Notes: generated by a model not told the origin, from the letters alone. A stretch of 64,000 nucleotides of DNA from Pseudomonas sp. GOM7 (GCF_026723825.1 NZ_CP113519.1:3038001-3102000); one strand, 5' to 3'. Shown: positions 51,173 to 61,486, counted from the first letter of the stretch. Numbers and translations are program-made.

Positions 51173-52360
51173 TCAGAAGCTGTCGCCCGGCACCCGCACC
51201 CAGCCTTCCATCAGAATGCGCGCACTGCGACTCATCACCGCCTTGGTCACTGTCCACTGACCATCGACCCGCTTGGCCTGGGCGCCGACACGCAGGGTGC
51301 CGGAAGGATGGCCGAAACGCACCGCCTCGCGTTCGCCGCCACCGGCAGCCAGGTTGACCAGCGTGCCGGGAATCGCCGCCGCCGTGCCGATGGCCACCGC
51401 GCAGGTGCCCATCATGGCGTGGTGCAACTTGCCCATGGACAGCGCGCGCACCAACAGGTCGATATCACTGGCCTTGACGTCCTTGCCGCTTGAGGTGCAG
51501 TAATCCTTGGGTGGGCTGACGAAGGCGATCTTCGGGGTGTGCTGACGGGTCGCGGCCTCCTCGGCCGTCTTGATCAGCCCCATGCGCAGTGCGCCGGCAA
51601 TGCGGATCTGCTCGAAGCGCGCCAGTTGCGCCGGGTCGCCATTGATATCCTCGCGCAGCTCGGTGCCCCGATAGCCGATGTCCTCTGCATTGACGAAGAT
51701 GGTCGGGATGCCGGCGGTGATCATGGTGGCCTTGAAGGTGCCGATGCCAGGTACCTCCAGATCGTCCACCAGGTTGCCGGTGGGGAACATCGAGCCGCCC
51801 TCCTCGCCGTCATCGGACGGGTCGAGGAATTCCAGCACGATCTCGGCCGCCGGGAAGGTCACGCCGTCCAGCTCGAAGTCGCCAGTTTCCTGCACCTGCC
51901 CATTGCTGACCGGCACATGAGCGATGATGGTCTTGTGGATGTTGGCCTGCCAGATGCGCACCACGCAGGTGCCGTCCTCGGGAATTCGCGTGGGGTCGAC
52001 CAGGCCGGCATGAATGGCGAAGGCGCCAGCCGCGGTGGACAGGTTGCCGCAGTTACCGCTCCAGTCGACGAAGGCCTTATCGATGGAGACCTGGCCGTAG
52101 AGGTAGTCGACATCGTGATCGGGCTGAGTGCTTTTCGACAGGATCACGCACTTGGAGGTGCTTGAGGTTGCGCCGCCCATGCCGTCGATCTGCGCGGCGT
52201 ACGGATCGGGGCTACCGATCACGCGCATGAACAGTTTGTCACGGGCCTCGCCAGGCACCTGGCAGGACTCGGGCAGATCCTGCAGGCGGAAGAATACGCC
52301 CTTGCTGGTGCCGCCACGGATATAGGTGGCGGGGATTTTCACTTGAGGCAGATGAGCCAT
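51173..52360 (-). CDS. prpF: 2-methylaconitate isomerase PrpF
   Basis: 395 residues from the ATG at 52360. PrpF family: KIPATYIRGGTSKGVFF, IDGMGGATSSTSKC, VDWSGNCGNLSTAAGAFAI with the catalytic-site cysteine region, and FAVNAEDIG-like FVNAEDIGYRG. Isomerises the AcnD product in the 2-methylcitrate cycle. A 206-base repeat-filled gap separates it from acnD. Confidence 0.95.
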   Translation of the reverse strand: MAHLPQVKIPATYIRGGTSKGVFFRLQDLPESCQVPGEARDKLFMRVIGSPDPYAAQIDGMGGATSSTSKCVILSKSTQPDHDVDYLYGQVSIDKAFVDWSGNCGNLSTAAGAFAIHAGLVDPTRIPEDGTCVVRIWQANIHKTIIAHVPVSNGQVQETGDFELDGVTFPAAEIVLEFLDPSDDGEEGGSMFPTGNLVDDLEVPGIGTFKATMITAGIPTIFVNAEDIGYRGTELREDINGDPAQLARFEQIRIAGALRMGLIKTAEEAATRQHTPKIAFVSPPKDYCTSSGKDVKASDIDLLVRALSMGKLHHAMMGTCAVAIGTAAAIPGTLVNLAAGGGEREAVRFGHPSGTLRVGAQAKRVDGQWTVTKAVMSRSARILMEGWVRVPGDSF

Positions 52361-52375
52361 GAGTGCAGTCCTGAA

Positions 52376-52552
52376 GTAGCCCGGATGCAATCCGGGGAGA
52401 ATCATTCAACCTTGCCCCGGATTTCATCCGGGCTACGCGCTTGTCTCCCCTCTCCCGCTTGCGGGAGAGGGGCCGGGGGAGAGGGTCTATCAGACAACAC
52501 CGAGCCGCCTGCACCACCCTCTCCCCAGCCCTTTCCCATGAATGGGAGAGGG
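52376..52552. repeat. Extragenic palindromes between acnD and prpF
   Basis: GTAGCCCGGATGCAATCCGG at 52376 and an inverted relative (CCCCGGATTTCATCCGGGCT) at about 52415-52434 form a twin. Next comes CCTCTCCCGCTTGCGGGAGA near 52450, and a looser copy CTCTCCC...GGGAGAGG at 52519-52551. The GTAGCCCGGAT element also recurs at 61487-61507. Confidence 0.7.
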
Positions 52553-52566
52553 AGCAGACCGCGTCA

Positions 52567-55188
52567 TCACGCCACCGCGCCTTCGAGGAAGTCCTTTGCA
52601 AAGCGCTGCAGCACGCCGCCAGCCTGGTACACGCTGACATCGGCAGCGGTATCCAGGCGGCAGGTCACCGGCACCTTGACCGTCTCGCCGTTACGGCGAT
52701 TGACCACCAGGGTCAGGTCGCAGCACGGCGAGATCTCGCCCTCGATGTCATAGGTTTCAGTGCCATCCAACCCCAGGGTCAGACGCGTGGTGCCCGGCTT
52801 GAACTCCACCGGCAGCACGCCCATGCCCACCAGGTTGGTGCGATGGATGCGCTCGAAACCTTCGGCGACTATCACTTCCACACCCGCCAGACGCACGCCC
52901 TTGGCCGCCCAGTCACGGGACGAGCCCTGGCCGTAGTCAGCACCGGCAACGATGATCAGGTTCTGCTTGCGGTTCATGTAGGTCTCGATGGCTTCCCACA
53001 TTCGCATCACCTTGCCTTCGGGCTCCACCCGGGCCAGCGAGCCCTGCTTCACCTGCCCGTCGACCACGGCCATTTCGTTGACCAGTTGCGGGTTGGCGAA
53101 GGTGGCGCGTTGCGCAGTCAAATGGTCGCCACGGTGGGTGGCGTAGGAGTTGAAGTCTTCTTCCGGCAGGCCCATTTTCGCCAGGTACTCGCCAGCGGCC
53201 GAATCCGCCAGGATAGCGTTGGACGGCGACAGGTGATCGGTGGTGATGTTGTCCGGCAGGATCGCCAGCGGGCGCATGCCCTTGAGCGTACGCTCGCCGG
53301 CCAGCGCGCCTTCCCAATATGGCGGGCGGCGGATGTAGGTGGACATCGGCCGCCAGTCGTACAGCGGGCTCTCTGCCTCCTGCACGCTGCCCAGGTCAAA
53401 CATCGGAATATAGATCTGCTTAAACTGCTCGGGCTTCACGCTCGCCGCGACTATGGCGTCGATTTCCTCGTCGCTCGGCCACAGATCCTTCAACGTAATC
53501 GGGTTGCCATCGGCATCGGTGCCCAACGCGTCCTGCTCTATATCAAAGCGCACGGTGCCGGCAATCGCATAGGCCACAACCAGCGGTGGCGAAGCGAGGA
53601 AGGCCTGCTTGGCATAGGGATGGATACGCCCGTCGAAGTTGCGGTTGCCCGAGAGCACGGCGGTGGCGTACAGGTCGCGATCGATGATTTCCTTCTGGAT
53701 CTTTGGTTCCAGCGCGCCAGACATGCCATTACAGGTGGTGCAGGCGTAGGCGACGATGCCGAAGCCGAGCTTCTCCAGCTCCGGCAGCAAACCAGCCTCT
53801 TCAAGATACAACTTGGCGACCTTTGAGCCCGGCGCGAACGACGTCTTCACCCAGGGCTTGCGCACCAGGCCCAGCGCATTGGCCTTCTTCGCCACCAGGC
53901 CAGCAGCGATGACGTTGCGCGGGTTGGAGGTATTGGTGCAACTGGTGATAGCGGCGATGATCACCGCGCCGTCAGGCATCAGGCCCTGGGCTTCTTCGCC
54001 CTTGCCGGCCTGCAGCTTGTCTTCGTCGGCGATACCACGCTCGGCTAGCGCCGAGGTCGGCAGGCGGCGATGCGGGTTGCTCGGGCCAGCCATATTGCGC
54101 ACCACGCTGCCCAGATCAAAACGCAGCACGCGCTCGTACTCGGCGGTTTTCAGCGCGTCGCTCCACAGGCCGAGGGTCTTGGCGTAATTCTCCACCAACG
54201 CCACCTGCTCCGGTTCACGCCCGGTGAGCTTGAGGTAGTCGATGGTCTGGCCGTCGATATAGAACATCGAGGCCGTCGCACCATACTCGGGGCACATATT
54301 GGAGATGGTGGCGCGGTCGCCGATGGACAGGCTGTCGGCGCCCTCGCCGAAGAACTCGACCCAGGCACCGACCACGCGCTCCTTGCGCAGGAACTCGGTC
54401 AGTGCCAGGACGATATCGGTGGCGGTGATGCCAGGCTGGCGCTTGCCGGTCAGCTCGACGCCGACGATATCAGGCAGACGCATCATCGATGGATGGCCAA
54501 GCATCACCGCCTCGGCCTCCAGGCCGCCGACGCCGATGGCGATCACGCCAAGAGCATCCACGTGCGGTGTATGCGAGTCGGTGCCGACGCAGGTGTCGGG
54601 GAAGGCGATGCCGCCGCGCGCCTGGATCACCGGGCTCATCTTCTCCAGGTTGATCTGGTGCATGATGCCGTTGCCGGCGGGAATCACGTCGACGTTCTTG
54701 AACGCGGTCTTGGTCCAGTCGATGAAGTGGAAGCGATCCTCGTTGCGGCGATCCTCGATGGCACGGTTCTTCTCGAAGGCGTCCGGGTCGAAGCCCGGCG
54801 CCTCGACGGCCAGGGAGTGGTCGACGATCAGCTGGGTCGGCACCACCGGGTTGACCTTGGCCGGGTCACCACCTTTTTCTGCGATGGCGTCACGCAGGCC
54901 GGCCAGGTCGACCAGTGCGGTCTGGCCAAGGATGTCGTGGCAGACCACGCGCGCCGGGTACCAGGGAAAGTCAAGGTCGCGCTTGCGGTGGACTAGCTGC
55001 TCCAGCGAGGCGGTCAGATCCTGCGGATCGCAGCGGCGCACCAGCTGCTCGGCGAGCACGCGCGAGGTGTAGGGGAGCCTCGCCCAGGCGCCGGCCTGGA
55101 TCGCCTCGACCGCCTCACGGGCGTCGAAGTAATCCAGCGCGGTGCCGGGCAGGCGCTTGCGGTATTGGCTATTCACGGTGTCATTCAT
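52567..55188 (-). CDS. acnD: Fe/S-dependent 2-methylcitrate dehydratase AcnD
   Basis: 873 residues, aconitase superfamily. The [4Fe-4S] ligands are visible in SCTNTSNPRNV and YACTTCNGMSG. DSHTPHVDALGVIAIGVGGLEAEAVMLG and GSSRDWAAKG are active-site stretches. It dehydrates 2-methylcitrate to 2-methylaconitate; PrpF then isomerises it, so this organism uses the AcnD/PrpF branch rather than PrpD. It starts 2 bases after the prpC stop. Confidence 0.95.
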   Translation of the reverse strand: MNDTVNSQYRKRLPGTALDYFDAREAVEAIQAGAWARLPYTSRVLAEQLVRRCDPQDLTASLEQLVHRKRDLDFPWYPARVVCHDILGQTALVDLAGLRDAIAEKGGDPAKVNPVVPTQLIVDHSLAVEAPGFDPDAFEKNRAIEDRRNEDRFHFIDWTKTAFKNVDVIPAGNGIMHQINLEKMSPVIQARGGIAFPDTCVGTDSHTPHVDALGVIAIGVGGLEAEAVMLGHPSMMRLPDIVGVELTGKRQPGITATDIVLALTEFLRKERVVGAWVEFFGEGADSLSIGDRATISNMCPEYGATASMFYIDGQTIDYLKLTGREPEQVALVENYAKTLGLWSDALKTAEYERVLRFDLGSVVRNMAGPSNPHRRLPTSALAERGIADEDKLQAGKGEEAQGLMPDGAVIIAAITSCTNTSNPRNVIAAGLVAKKANALGLVRKPWVKTSFAPGSKVAKLYLEEAGLLPELEKLGFGIVAYACTTCNGMSGALEPKIQKEIIDRDLYATAVLSGNRNFDGRIHPYAKQAFLASPPLVVAYAIAGTVRFDIEQDALGTDADGNPITLKDLWPSDEEIDAIVAASVKPEQFKQIYIPMFDLGSVQEAESPLYDWRPMSTYIRRPPYWEGALAGERTLKGMRPLAILPDNITTDHLSPSNAILADSAAGEYLAKMGLPEEDFNSYATHRGDHLTAQRATFANPQLVNEMAVVDGQVKQGSLARVEPEGKVMRMWEAIETYMNRKQNLIIVAGADYGQGSSRDWAAKGVRLAGVEVIVAEGFERIHRTNLVGMGVLPVEFKPGTTRLTLGLDGTETYDIEGEISPCCDLTLVVNRRNGETVKVPVTCRLDTAADVSVYQAGGVLQRFAKDFLEGAVA

Positions 55189-55190
55189 GG

Positions 55191-56348
55191 TTATTTACGA
55201 TCCTTGAGCGGCACGAACTTCAGGTCTTCGGGGCCTGTGTAGTTGGCGCTCGGGCGGATGATCTTGCCGTCGATGCGTTGCTCGATAACGTGCGCGGACC
55301 AGCCGGCGGTACGGGCGATAACGAACAGCGGAGTGAACATGGCGGTGGGCACGCCCATCATGTGGTAGCTCACGGCGCTGAACCAGTCGAGGTTGGGGAA
55401 CATCTTCTTGATCTCCCACATCACGCTTTCCAGTCGCTCGGCGATGTCATACATCTTGGTGTTGCCCTGCTCCATGGACAGCTCGCGGGCCACTTCCTTG
55501 ATCACCTTGTTGCGTGGGTCGCTGACGGTGTAGACCGGGTGACCGAAGCCGATCACCACTTCCTTGCGCCCTACCCGCTCACGGATGTCAGCCTCGGCCT
55601 CGTCCGGGCTGTCGTAGCGCTTCTGCACCTCGAAGGCCACCTCGTTGGCGCCGCCGTGCTTCGGGCCGCGCAGCGCGCCGATGGCGCCGGCGATGCAGGA
55701 AAACAGATCGGAACCGGTACCGGCGATCACCCGCGAGGTGAAGGTCGAGGCGTTGAACTCGTGTTCGGCGTAGAGGTTGAGCGAGGTGTGCATGGCGCGC
55801 ACCCAGGACTCGCGCGGCTTCTCGCCATGCAGTAGATGCAGGAAGTGGCCGCCGATGGAGTCGTCGTCGGTATCCACCTCGATGCGCTTGCCGTTGTGGC
55901 TGTAGTGGTACCAGTACAGCAGCGCCGAACCCAGGGAAGCCATCAGCTTGTCGGCGATATCGCGGGCACCCGGGTGGTTGTGGTCATCCTTTTCCGGCGC
56001 CAGGCAACCGAGCACCGATACGGCGGTGCGCATCACGTCCATCGGATGCGCCGAGGGCGGCAGTTGTTCCAGAGCCGCCTTCACCCCGGCCGGCAGGCCG
56101 CGCAGGGCCTTGAGCTTGGCCTTGTAGCCGGCCAGCTCGGCGACGTTGGGCAACTTGCCGTGTACCAGCAGGTGGGCAATTTCCTCGAACTCGCAGCGGT
56201 TGGCGAAGTCGAGCACGTCATAGCCACGGTAGTGCAGGTCGTTGCCGGTACGGCCAACGGTGCACAGCGCGGTGTTACCAGCGGCGGTACCGCTCAGAGC
56301 GACGGATTTCTTAGGCTTGAAGCCAGGGGTGGTTTCGGTGGCACTCAT
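55191..56348 (-). CDS. prpC: 2-methylcitrate synthase
   Basis: 385 residues, citrate synthase family. Motifs: [55 protein letters not shown] with an active-site histidine, and [16 protein letters not shown]. Condenses propionyl-CoA with oxaloacetate. Lies between prpB and acnD in the same direction. Confidence 0.95.
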   Translation of the reverse strand: MSATETTPGFKPKKSVALSGTAAGNTALCTVGRTGNDLHYRGYDVLDFANRCEFEEIAHLLVHGKLPNVAELAGYKAKLKALRGLPAGVKAALEQLPPSAHPMDVMRTAVSVLGCLAPEKDDHNHPGARDIADKLMASLGSALLYWYHYSHNGKRIEVDTDDDSIGGHFLHLLHGEKPRESWVRAMHTSLNLYAEHEFNASTFTSRVIAGTGSDLFSCIAGAIGALRGPKHGGANEVAFEVQKRYDSPDEAEADIRERVGRKEVVIGFGHPVYTVSDPRNKVIKEVARELSMEQGNTKMYDIAERLESVMWEIKKMFPNLDWFSAVSYHMMGVPTAMFTPLFVIARTAGWSAHVIEQRIDGKIIRPSANYTGPEDLKFVPLKDRK

Positions 56349-56378
56349 GGTTATCTCCTCGAATCCTTGTTCTTGTCT

Positions 56379-57266
56379 TTATTTCTTGCCGGCAGCGAAC
56401 AGCGCGTCGAGCTTCTGCTCGAAGGCGTGGTAGCCGATGCGGTCGTAGAGTTCGGCGCGGGTCTGCATCAGCTCGATCACGTCCTTCTGATGGCCGTTCT
56501 GGCGGATCGAGGTGTAGACACTTTCCGCCGCCTTGTTCGCCGCACGGAAGGCCGACAGCGGATAAAGCTGGATGGCCACGCCGACCGAGGCCAGTTCGTC
56601 GCGGGTGAACAGCGGCGTGGCACCGAATTCGGTGATGTTGGCCAGCACAGGCACCTTCAGCGCCTCGACGAAGCGCTGGTAAGTGGGCAGGTCATAGGCC
56701 GCCTCGGCGAAGATACCGTCGGCACCCGCCTCGACGTAGGCTTGGCAGCGCTCGATGGCGGCGTCCACCCCCTCGGCCTGAATAGCGTCGGTACGGGCGA
56801 TAAGGAAGAAGTCAGGATCGGTCTTGGCATCAGCGGCAGCCTTCACGCGGTCGCACATTTCCTCGGTGGAAACGATCTCCTTGCCCGGACGGTGGCCGCA
56901 GCGCTTGGCACCGACCTGATCCTCGATATGCGCGGCAGCGGCACCTGCCTTGATCAGGTTCTTGATGGTGCGCTCGATGTTGAAGGCACTTGGGCCGAAG
57001 CCGGTGTCGATGTCCACCAGCAGCGGCAGGTCGCAGACATCGGTGATGCGGCGCACATCGGTCAGCACGTCATCCAGGGTGTTGATGCCCAGGTCTGGCA
57101 GGCCCAGGGAGCCGGCCGCCACGCCACCACCGGACAGGTAGATAGCGCGGAAACCGGCACGCTTGGCCAGCAATGCATGGTTGGCGTTGATCGCGCCGAT
57201 CACCTGCAGCGGTTGCTCTTCGGCGAGGGCCTGGCGGAAACGCTGGCCGGCGGAAAGCTGGGTCAT
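56379..57266 (-). CDS. prpB: 2-methylisocitrate lyase
   Basis: 295 residues, isocitrate lyase/PEP mutase superfamily. The catalytic-loop motif is [17 protein letters not shown] and [12 protein letters not shown] are also typical. Splits 2-methylisocitrate into pyruvate and succinate. Its start overlaps the GntR regulator stop (4 bases), so regulator and enzyme are coupled. Confidence 0.95.
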   Translation of the reverse strand: MTQLSAGQRFRQALAEEQPLQVIGAINANHALLAKRAGFRAIYLSGGGVAAGSLGLPDLGINTLDDVLTDVRRITDVCDLPLLVDIDTGFGPSAFNIERTIKNLIKAGAAAAHIEDQVGAKRCGHRPGKEIVSTEEMCDRVKAAADAKTDPDFFLIARTDAIQAEGVDAAIERCQAYVEAGADGIFAEAAYDLPTYQRFVEALKVPVLANITEFGATPLFTRDELASVGVAIQLYPLSAFRAANKAAESVYTSIRQNGHQKDVIELMQTRAELYDRIGYHAFEQKLDALFAAGKK

Positions 57267-57982
57267 GAATCACCTCGGGTCTGGGATGAAGTGACGAGCG
57301 CCTCCTGATAGTGGCGCTCGATATTACGCTTGGAGGCGCCGATATGACGGCGCATCAGCAGTTCGGCCAGTTCGCCGTCACGTTCGGCGATGGCATCGAG
57401 AATGCGGTGGTGTTCGGCGAAAGCCTGGTGCGGTCGATTGGGCGTAGCGGAAAACTGCAGGCGGTACATGCGCACCAGTTGGTACAGCTCGTCGCACAGC
57501 AACTTGGCCAGAGTGCGATTGCCGCTGCCCTGGATGATCCGGTAGTGGAAATCGAAATCGCCTTCCTGCTGGTAGTAGCCGACGCCGGCCTTGAACGCGG
57601 CGTCCTGCTCGTGCAGCTCCAGCACCCGGCGCAGTTCGTCGATCTCGCCCTGGCTCATGCGCTCGGCGGCCAGGCGGCAGGCCATGCCTTCGAGGGACTC
57701 GCGAATCTCGTACAGCTCGATCAGCTCGCAATGGCTGAGCGACACCACCCGCGCCCCCACATGTGGCACCCGCACCAGCAACTTCTGCCCTTCCAGGCGA
57801 TGGATCGCCTCGCGCAACGGGCCACGGCTGATGCCATAGGTGCGTGCCAGTTCGGGCTCGGAGATCTTGCTGCCAGGGGCGATCTCGCCGCGCACGATAG
57901 CTGACTGGATCAACCGGAAGACATGCTCGGCCAGGGTTCCAGAGTCTTCCTGCGCTTCTTGAGCCTCAATGACATTAAGCAT
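57263..57982 (-). CDS. GntR-family (FCD) transcriptional regulator of the prp operon
   Basis: 239 residues. The winged helix-turn-helix is [46 protein letters not shown]. The C-terminal FCD ligand domain has [12 protein letters not shown]...[13 protein letters not shown]. First gene of the methylcitrate operon, so it likely autoregulates it in response to a cycle intermediate. No Shine-Dalgarno is visible: a palindromic operator abuts the ATG, so the message may be leaderless. Confidence 0.88.
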   Translation of the reverse strand: MLNVIEAQEAQEDSGTLAEHVFRLIQSAIVRGEIAPGSKISEPELARTYGISRGPLREAIHRLEGQKLLVRVPHVGARVVSLSHCELIELYEIRESLEGMACRLAAERMSQGEIDELRRVLELHEQDAAFKAGVGYYQQEGDFDFHYRIIQGSGNRTLAKLLCDELYQLVRMYRLQFSATPNRPHQAFAEHHRILDAIAERDGELAELLMRRHIGASKRNIERHYQEALVTSSQTRGDS

Positions 57983-57994
57983 ATTGTCGACACT
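57983..57994. promoter_or_regulatory. Operator copy 1 of the prp regulator
   Basis: ATTGTCGACACT directly adjoins the regulator start codon. It shares TTGTCGACA with the perfect palindrome at 58057-58068. Confidence 0.65.
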
Positions 57995-58056
57995 AAATTC
58001 TGAAAACAGCCAAATAGATACGCCAAACCAGCAGCCACGTCAAAGAAAAAAGCACT

Positions 58057-58068
58057 ATTGTCGACAAT
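58057..58068. promoter_or_regulatory. Operator copy 2 of the prp regulator
   Basis: ATTGTCGACAAT is a perfect 12-base palindrome, 74 bases from copy 1. The two copies bracket the presumed prp promoter, consistent with repression by a GntR dimer. Confidence 0.7.
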
Positions 58069-58379
58069 GATGCAGATGCGTAGCCCCTTCCCCGTATCAT
58101 GCCCATCGCCCTGTCGAAGCCTCGCCCTGATAGCTGCCCAGCCCGCCACAAGGCAACAAGCCCTGGCCTGGTTTCTTGAAGCCAACGACATGGCAGTTGC
58201 GCAATCGGTTACACCACCTGCGTTACAAGCAATTGTCAGCGGTCTTGCAGCACATGCTAGAATTCCTCGCATTTCGCCGCTGGCCCAGTGCCACTGCCTG
58301 CATCAATACGGCAGACTTGCGCTGCGACCGTTGCTCACTGGCGTATGGACAGTCCATCGCTTTACCTACTCAAGGACTC
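58069..58379 (+). promoter_or_regulatory. Gap upstream of the retropepsin operon
   Basis: No gene is visible. TTGTCA (58233-58238) and TAGAAT (58258-58263) are promoter-like but 19 bases apart. Otherwise nothing recognisable. Confidence 0.3.
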
Positions 58380-58916
58380 ATGAGACTCCAGCTTCTAGCC
58401 TCCCTGCCCTGTCTGTTTGCACTGCTCAGCCCAAGCATGGCCGTGGGCAAGTCCATCTATGGCCTGAACGAGTACGTCCATATCGAAGAACTGGATTTGC
58501 TGGTTGCCGCCAAGCTCGACACCGGCGCCAAGACCGCCTCGCTCAGCGCTCGCGACATCAAACGCTTCAAGCGTGATGGCGAAACCTGGGTCAGCTTCAT
58601 CCTGGCCATCGACGATACCCACGAGCGCACCTTCGAGCGCCCGCTGGCCAGGATCAGCAAGATCAAACGCCGCGCCGGCGACTATGATCCCGATGAAGAC
58701 AAAACCTATACCGCACGCCCCGTAATCGACCTCGAACTGTGCCTGGGCCAGACCCTGCGCACGATAGAAGTGAACTTGACCGACCGAAGCGCATTCCAAT
58801 ACCCGCTTCTGATCGGCTCCGAAGCACTCAAACGCTTCGGTGCCATGGTCGATCCAAGCCTTAAATATGCCGCCGGCAAGCCTGGCTGCATCAACGACGC
58901 AACCCCTGGCGAGTAA
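58380..58916 (+). CDS. Exported retropepsin-like aspartic protease (RimK-associated family)
   Basis: 178 residues from the ATG at 58380, which opens a signal peptide (LLASLPCLFALLSPSMA). The core AAKLDTGAKTASLSARDI contains D-T-G-A, the aspartic protease motif of the family once named ATP-dependent zinc protease (DUF785). The C-terminal IGSEALKRFGAMVDPS matches the second half of the fold. It forms a compact three-gene unit with the transglutaminase-like membrane protein and the ATP-grasp ligase. Proposed link: processing of a peptide made or modified by the ligase; not established. Confidence 0.85.
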   Translation: MRLQLLASLPCLFALLSPSMAVGKSIYGLNEYVHIEELDLLVAAKLDTGAKTASLSARDIKRFKRDGETWVSFILAIDDTHERTFERPLARISKIKRRAGDYDPDEDKTYTARPVIDLELCLGQTLRTIEVNLTDRSAFQYPLLIGSEALKRFGAMVDPSLKYAAGKPGCINDATPGE

Positions 58917-58921
58917 TTCCC

Positions 58922-60448
58922 ATGCGCTCTCTGAACCTGCATCTGAAAGTCCTGATCACCCTGTTGGTGACCCTGGGCGTTCTGATTACGGCATATCAAA
59001 TCTTCATTCTCGGCATCCCGGTCACCGAGGATGAAACCGATGACCTGTGGAACATCGACGCCAAGGTCGAATTCCAGGCCAACCCGCGCGAGCCGGTGAA
59101 GTTGCAGATGTTCGTGCCGCCGCTGAGCCAGGATTACGTCAGCCTCAACGAGAGCTTCATCTCCAACAATTACGGGGTCAGCGTCAACCGTGTCGACGGC
59201 AACCGCCGCGTGACCTGGTCGGCCCGACGTGCCAGCGGCAAGCAGACTCTTTACTACCGTCTGGTGCTGACCAAGCGCTACAGCGGCGAACAGACTCAGG
59301 TCAAAGGCCCTATCTTCCGTGACAGCATGGTGGTCGAAGGCCCCGAGAAGATCGCCGCCGAAGCCCTGCTGGCGCCGATCCGCCAGCACTCGGCGGATGT
59401 CGAAACCTTCATCAGCGAGACCATCAAGCGCGTCAACAATAGCAATGACGACAACGTCAAGCTGCTACTCGGCGGCGACGCCTCCACCGCCAACAAGGCC
59501 AAGGTGGTCGACCTGCTGCTGTCCATCGCCCACGTACCTATGGAGCGCGTGCACACCATCCGCCTGCAGGCCGAGGTGGCGCAGTCGCCGGAACTGTGGC
59601 TGCGCAGCTTCAACGGCCAGAAATGGCTATACTTCAACCCGGAAACTGGCGAGCAGGGCCTGCCGGCAGACCGACTGGTGTGGTGGATCGGCGACGACGA
59701 TCTGATCAACCTCGAGGGCGGCAAGCAGGTGCAAGTCAGCTTCAGCCTGAACAACAGCGAGATGAACGCCATCCGCCTGGCCAAGCTGACCGACGAGAAC
59801 ACCGACGCGAGCTTCCTCGAATACTCGCTCTACGGCCTGCCGCTGCAGACCCAGCAGACCTTTATGATCATGGTGATGATCCCCATTGGCGTGCTGGTCA
59901 TCCTCATCTTGCGTAACCTCGGCGGCCTGCAGACCCTCGGCACCTTCACCCCGGTGCTGATCGCCCTCGCCTTCCGTGAAACCCAGCTAGGCTTCGGTAT
60001 CTTCCTATTCACCGTGATCACCGCGCTAGGCCTGTCGCTACGCTCCTATCTGGAGCACCTCAAGCTGCAGATGCTGCCGCGCCTGTCGGTGGTGCTGACC
60101 TTCGTTGTGGTGTTGATCGCCACCATCAGCCTGTTAAGCCACAAGCTGGGTCTGGAACGCGGCCTGTCGGTGGCCCTGTTCCCGATGGTGATTCTGACCA
60201 TGACCATCGAGCGCCTGTCGATCACCTGGGAAGAGCGCGGTGGTAGCCATGCCTTCAAGGTCGCCATCGGCACCCTGTTCGCCGCCACCATCGCGCACCT
60301 GCTGATGACCGTGCCGGAACTGGTCTACTTCGTGTTCACCTTCCCGGCCATCCTGCTGATCCTGGTGGGCTTCATGCTGGCGATGGGACGCTACCGCGGC
60401 TACCGCCTGACCGAACTGTTCCGCTTCAAAGCCTTCCTCAAGGACTAA
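58922..60448 (+). CDS. Inactive transglutaminase-like / seven-helix membrane protein
   Basis: 508 residues. An N-terminal helix (VLITLLVTLGVLITAYQIFIL) precedes a periplasmic transglutaminase-like domain (about 35-300) and a C-terminal block of about seven helices (IPIGVLVILILRNLGGLQTLG, GFGIFLFTVITALGLSLRSYLE, LSVVLTFVVVLIATISLLS, VYFVFTFPAILLILVGFMLAMG and others). Active-site Cys/His are not obvious, hence inactive. Lies 5 bases after the retropepsin gene. Probably presents or senses a peptide substrate in the periplasm. Confidence 0.85.
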   Translation: MRSLNLHLKVLITLLVTLGVLITAYQIFILGIPVTEDETDDLWNIDAKVEFQANPREPVKLQMFVPPLSQDYVSLNESFISNNYGVSVNRVDGNRRVTWSARRASGKQTLYYRLVLTKRYSGEQTQVKGPIFRDSMVVEGPEKIAAEALLAPIRQHSADVETFISETIKRVNNSNDDNVKLLLGGDASTANKAKVVDLLLSIAHVPMERVHTIRLQAEVAQSPELWLRSFNGQKWLYFNPETGEQGLPADRLVWWIGDDDLINLEGGKQVQVSFSLNNSEMNAIRLAKLTDENTDASFLEYSLYGLPLQTQQTFMIMVMIPIGVLVILILRNLGGLQTLGTFTPVLIALAFRETQLGFGIFLFTVITALGLSLRSYLEHLKLQMLPRLSVVLTFVVVLIATISLLSHKLGLERGLSVALFPMVILTMTIERLSITWEERGGSHAFKVAIGTLFAATIAHLLMTVPELVYFVFTFPAILLILVGFMLAMGRYRGYRLTELFRFKAFLKD

Positions 60449-60452
60449 GACC

Positions 60453-61442
60453 ATGTTCGGCCTGATCAAGACGTGGAAGGCCCTTGAAGCCAAGGGCATC
60501 ATGGGCATCAACCGACGCAATGCGGACTACGTGCTGAAGTACAACAAACGGCACCTGTACCCCATCGTCGACGACAAGATCATCACCAAGGAGCGGGCCA
60601 TCGAGGCCGGCATCGACGTACCGGAGCTGTACGGCATCATTGAAACCGAGAAAGGCATCGACAAGCTCGACGAGATCATCGCCGGGCGCAACGACTTCGT
60701 CATCAAGCCGGCGCAGGGTGCCGGCGGTGACGGCATCATGGTGATCGCCGATCGTTTCGAGGATCGCTTCAAGACGGTATCCGGCAAGATCGTCAGCCAC
60801 GAGGAGCTGGAACAGCAGATTTCCAGCATCCTGTCCGGCCTGTACTCCCTTGGCGGGCACCGCGACCGCGCGCTGATCGAGTACCGCGTGACCCCAGATA
60901 CCATCTTCAAGAGCATCAGCTACGAAGGTGTGCCGGACATCCGCATCATCGTGCTGATGGGCTACCCGGTGATGGCCATGCTGCGTCTGCCTACCCGGCA
61001 GTCCAACGGCAAGGCCAACCTGCACCAGGGCGCCATCGGTGTCGGCGTGGATCTGGCCACCGGCGTCACTCTGCGCGGCACCTGGCTGAACAACAAGATC
61101 AGCAAGCACCCGGACACCACCAATGCGGTGGATGGCGTGCAACTGCCTAACTGGGACGGTTTCATGAAGCTCGCCGCTGGCTGCTACGAGCTGTGTGGTC
61201 TGGGCTACATTGGCGTGGACATGGTGCTGGATCAGGACAAGGGCCCGCTGATTCTCGAGCTCAACGCCCGCCCTGGCCTGAACATCCAGATCGCCAACGA
61301 CTGCGGCCTCACCAAGCGGACTCATGCCGTCGAAGCGCGCCTGGAAGAACTGAAAGCCAAGGGCATTCAAGAGAACGCCGAGGAGCGTGTACGCTTCTCC
61401 CAGGAGCTGTTCGGCAACATCGTGCTCAAGCAGGACGATTGA
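60453..61442 (+). CDS. RimK-like ATP-grasp alpha-L-glutamate ligase family protein
   Basis: 329 residues, cytosolic. ATP-grasp motifs: FVIKPAQGAGGDGIMVIADR (nucleotide lysine), LIEYRVTPD, and LILELNARPGLNIQIAN with the metal-binding E and N. Such enzymes form amide bonds, often adding glutamate or other amino acids. Located 4 bases after the membrane protein; co-translated. Substrate unknown. Confidence 0.88.
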   Translation: MFGLIKTWKALEAKGIMGINRRNADYVLKYNKRHLYPIVDDKIITKERAIEAGIDVPELYGIIETEKGIDKLDEIIAGRNDFVIKPAQGAGGDGIMVIADRFEDRFKTVSGKIVSHEELEQQISSILSGLYSLGGHRDRALIEYRVTPDTIFKSISYEGVPDIRIIVLMGYPVMAMLRLPTRQSNGKANLHQGAIGVGVDLATGVTLRGTWLNNKISKHPDTTNAVDGVQLPNWDGFMKLAAGCYELCGLGYIGVDMVLDQDKGPLILELNARPGLNIQIANDCGLTKRTHAVEARLEELKAKGIQENAEERVRFSQELFGNIVLKQDD

Positions 61443-61486
61443 CCCCTGTGGAGCGGGTTGCCCCTCGCCAGAGCCTGCAACCCGCC

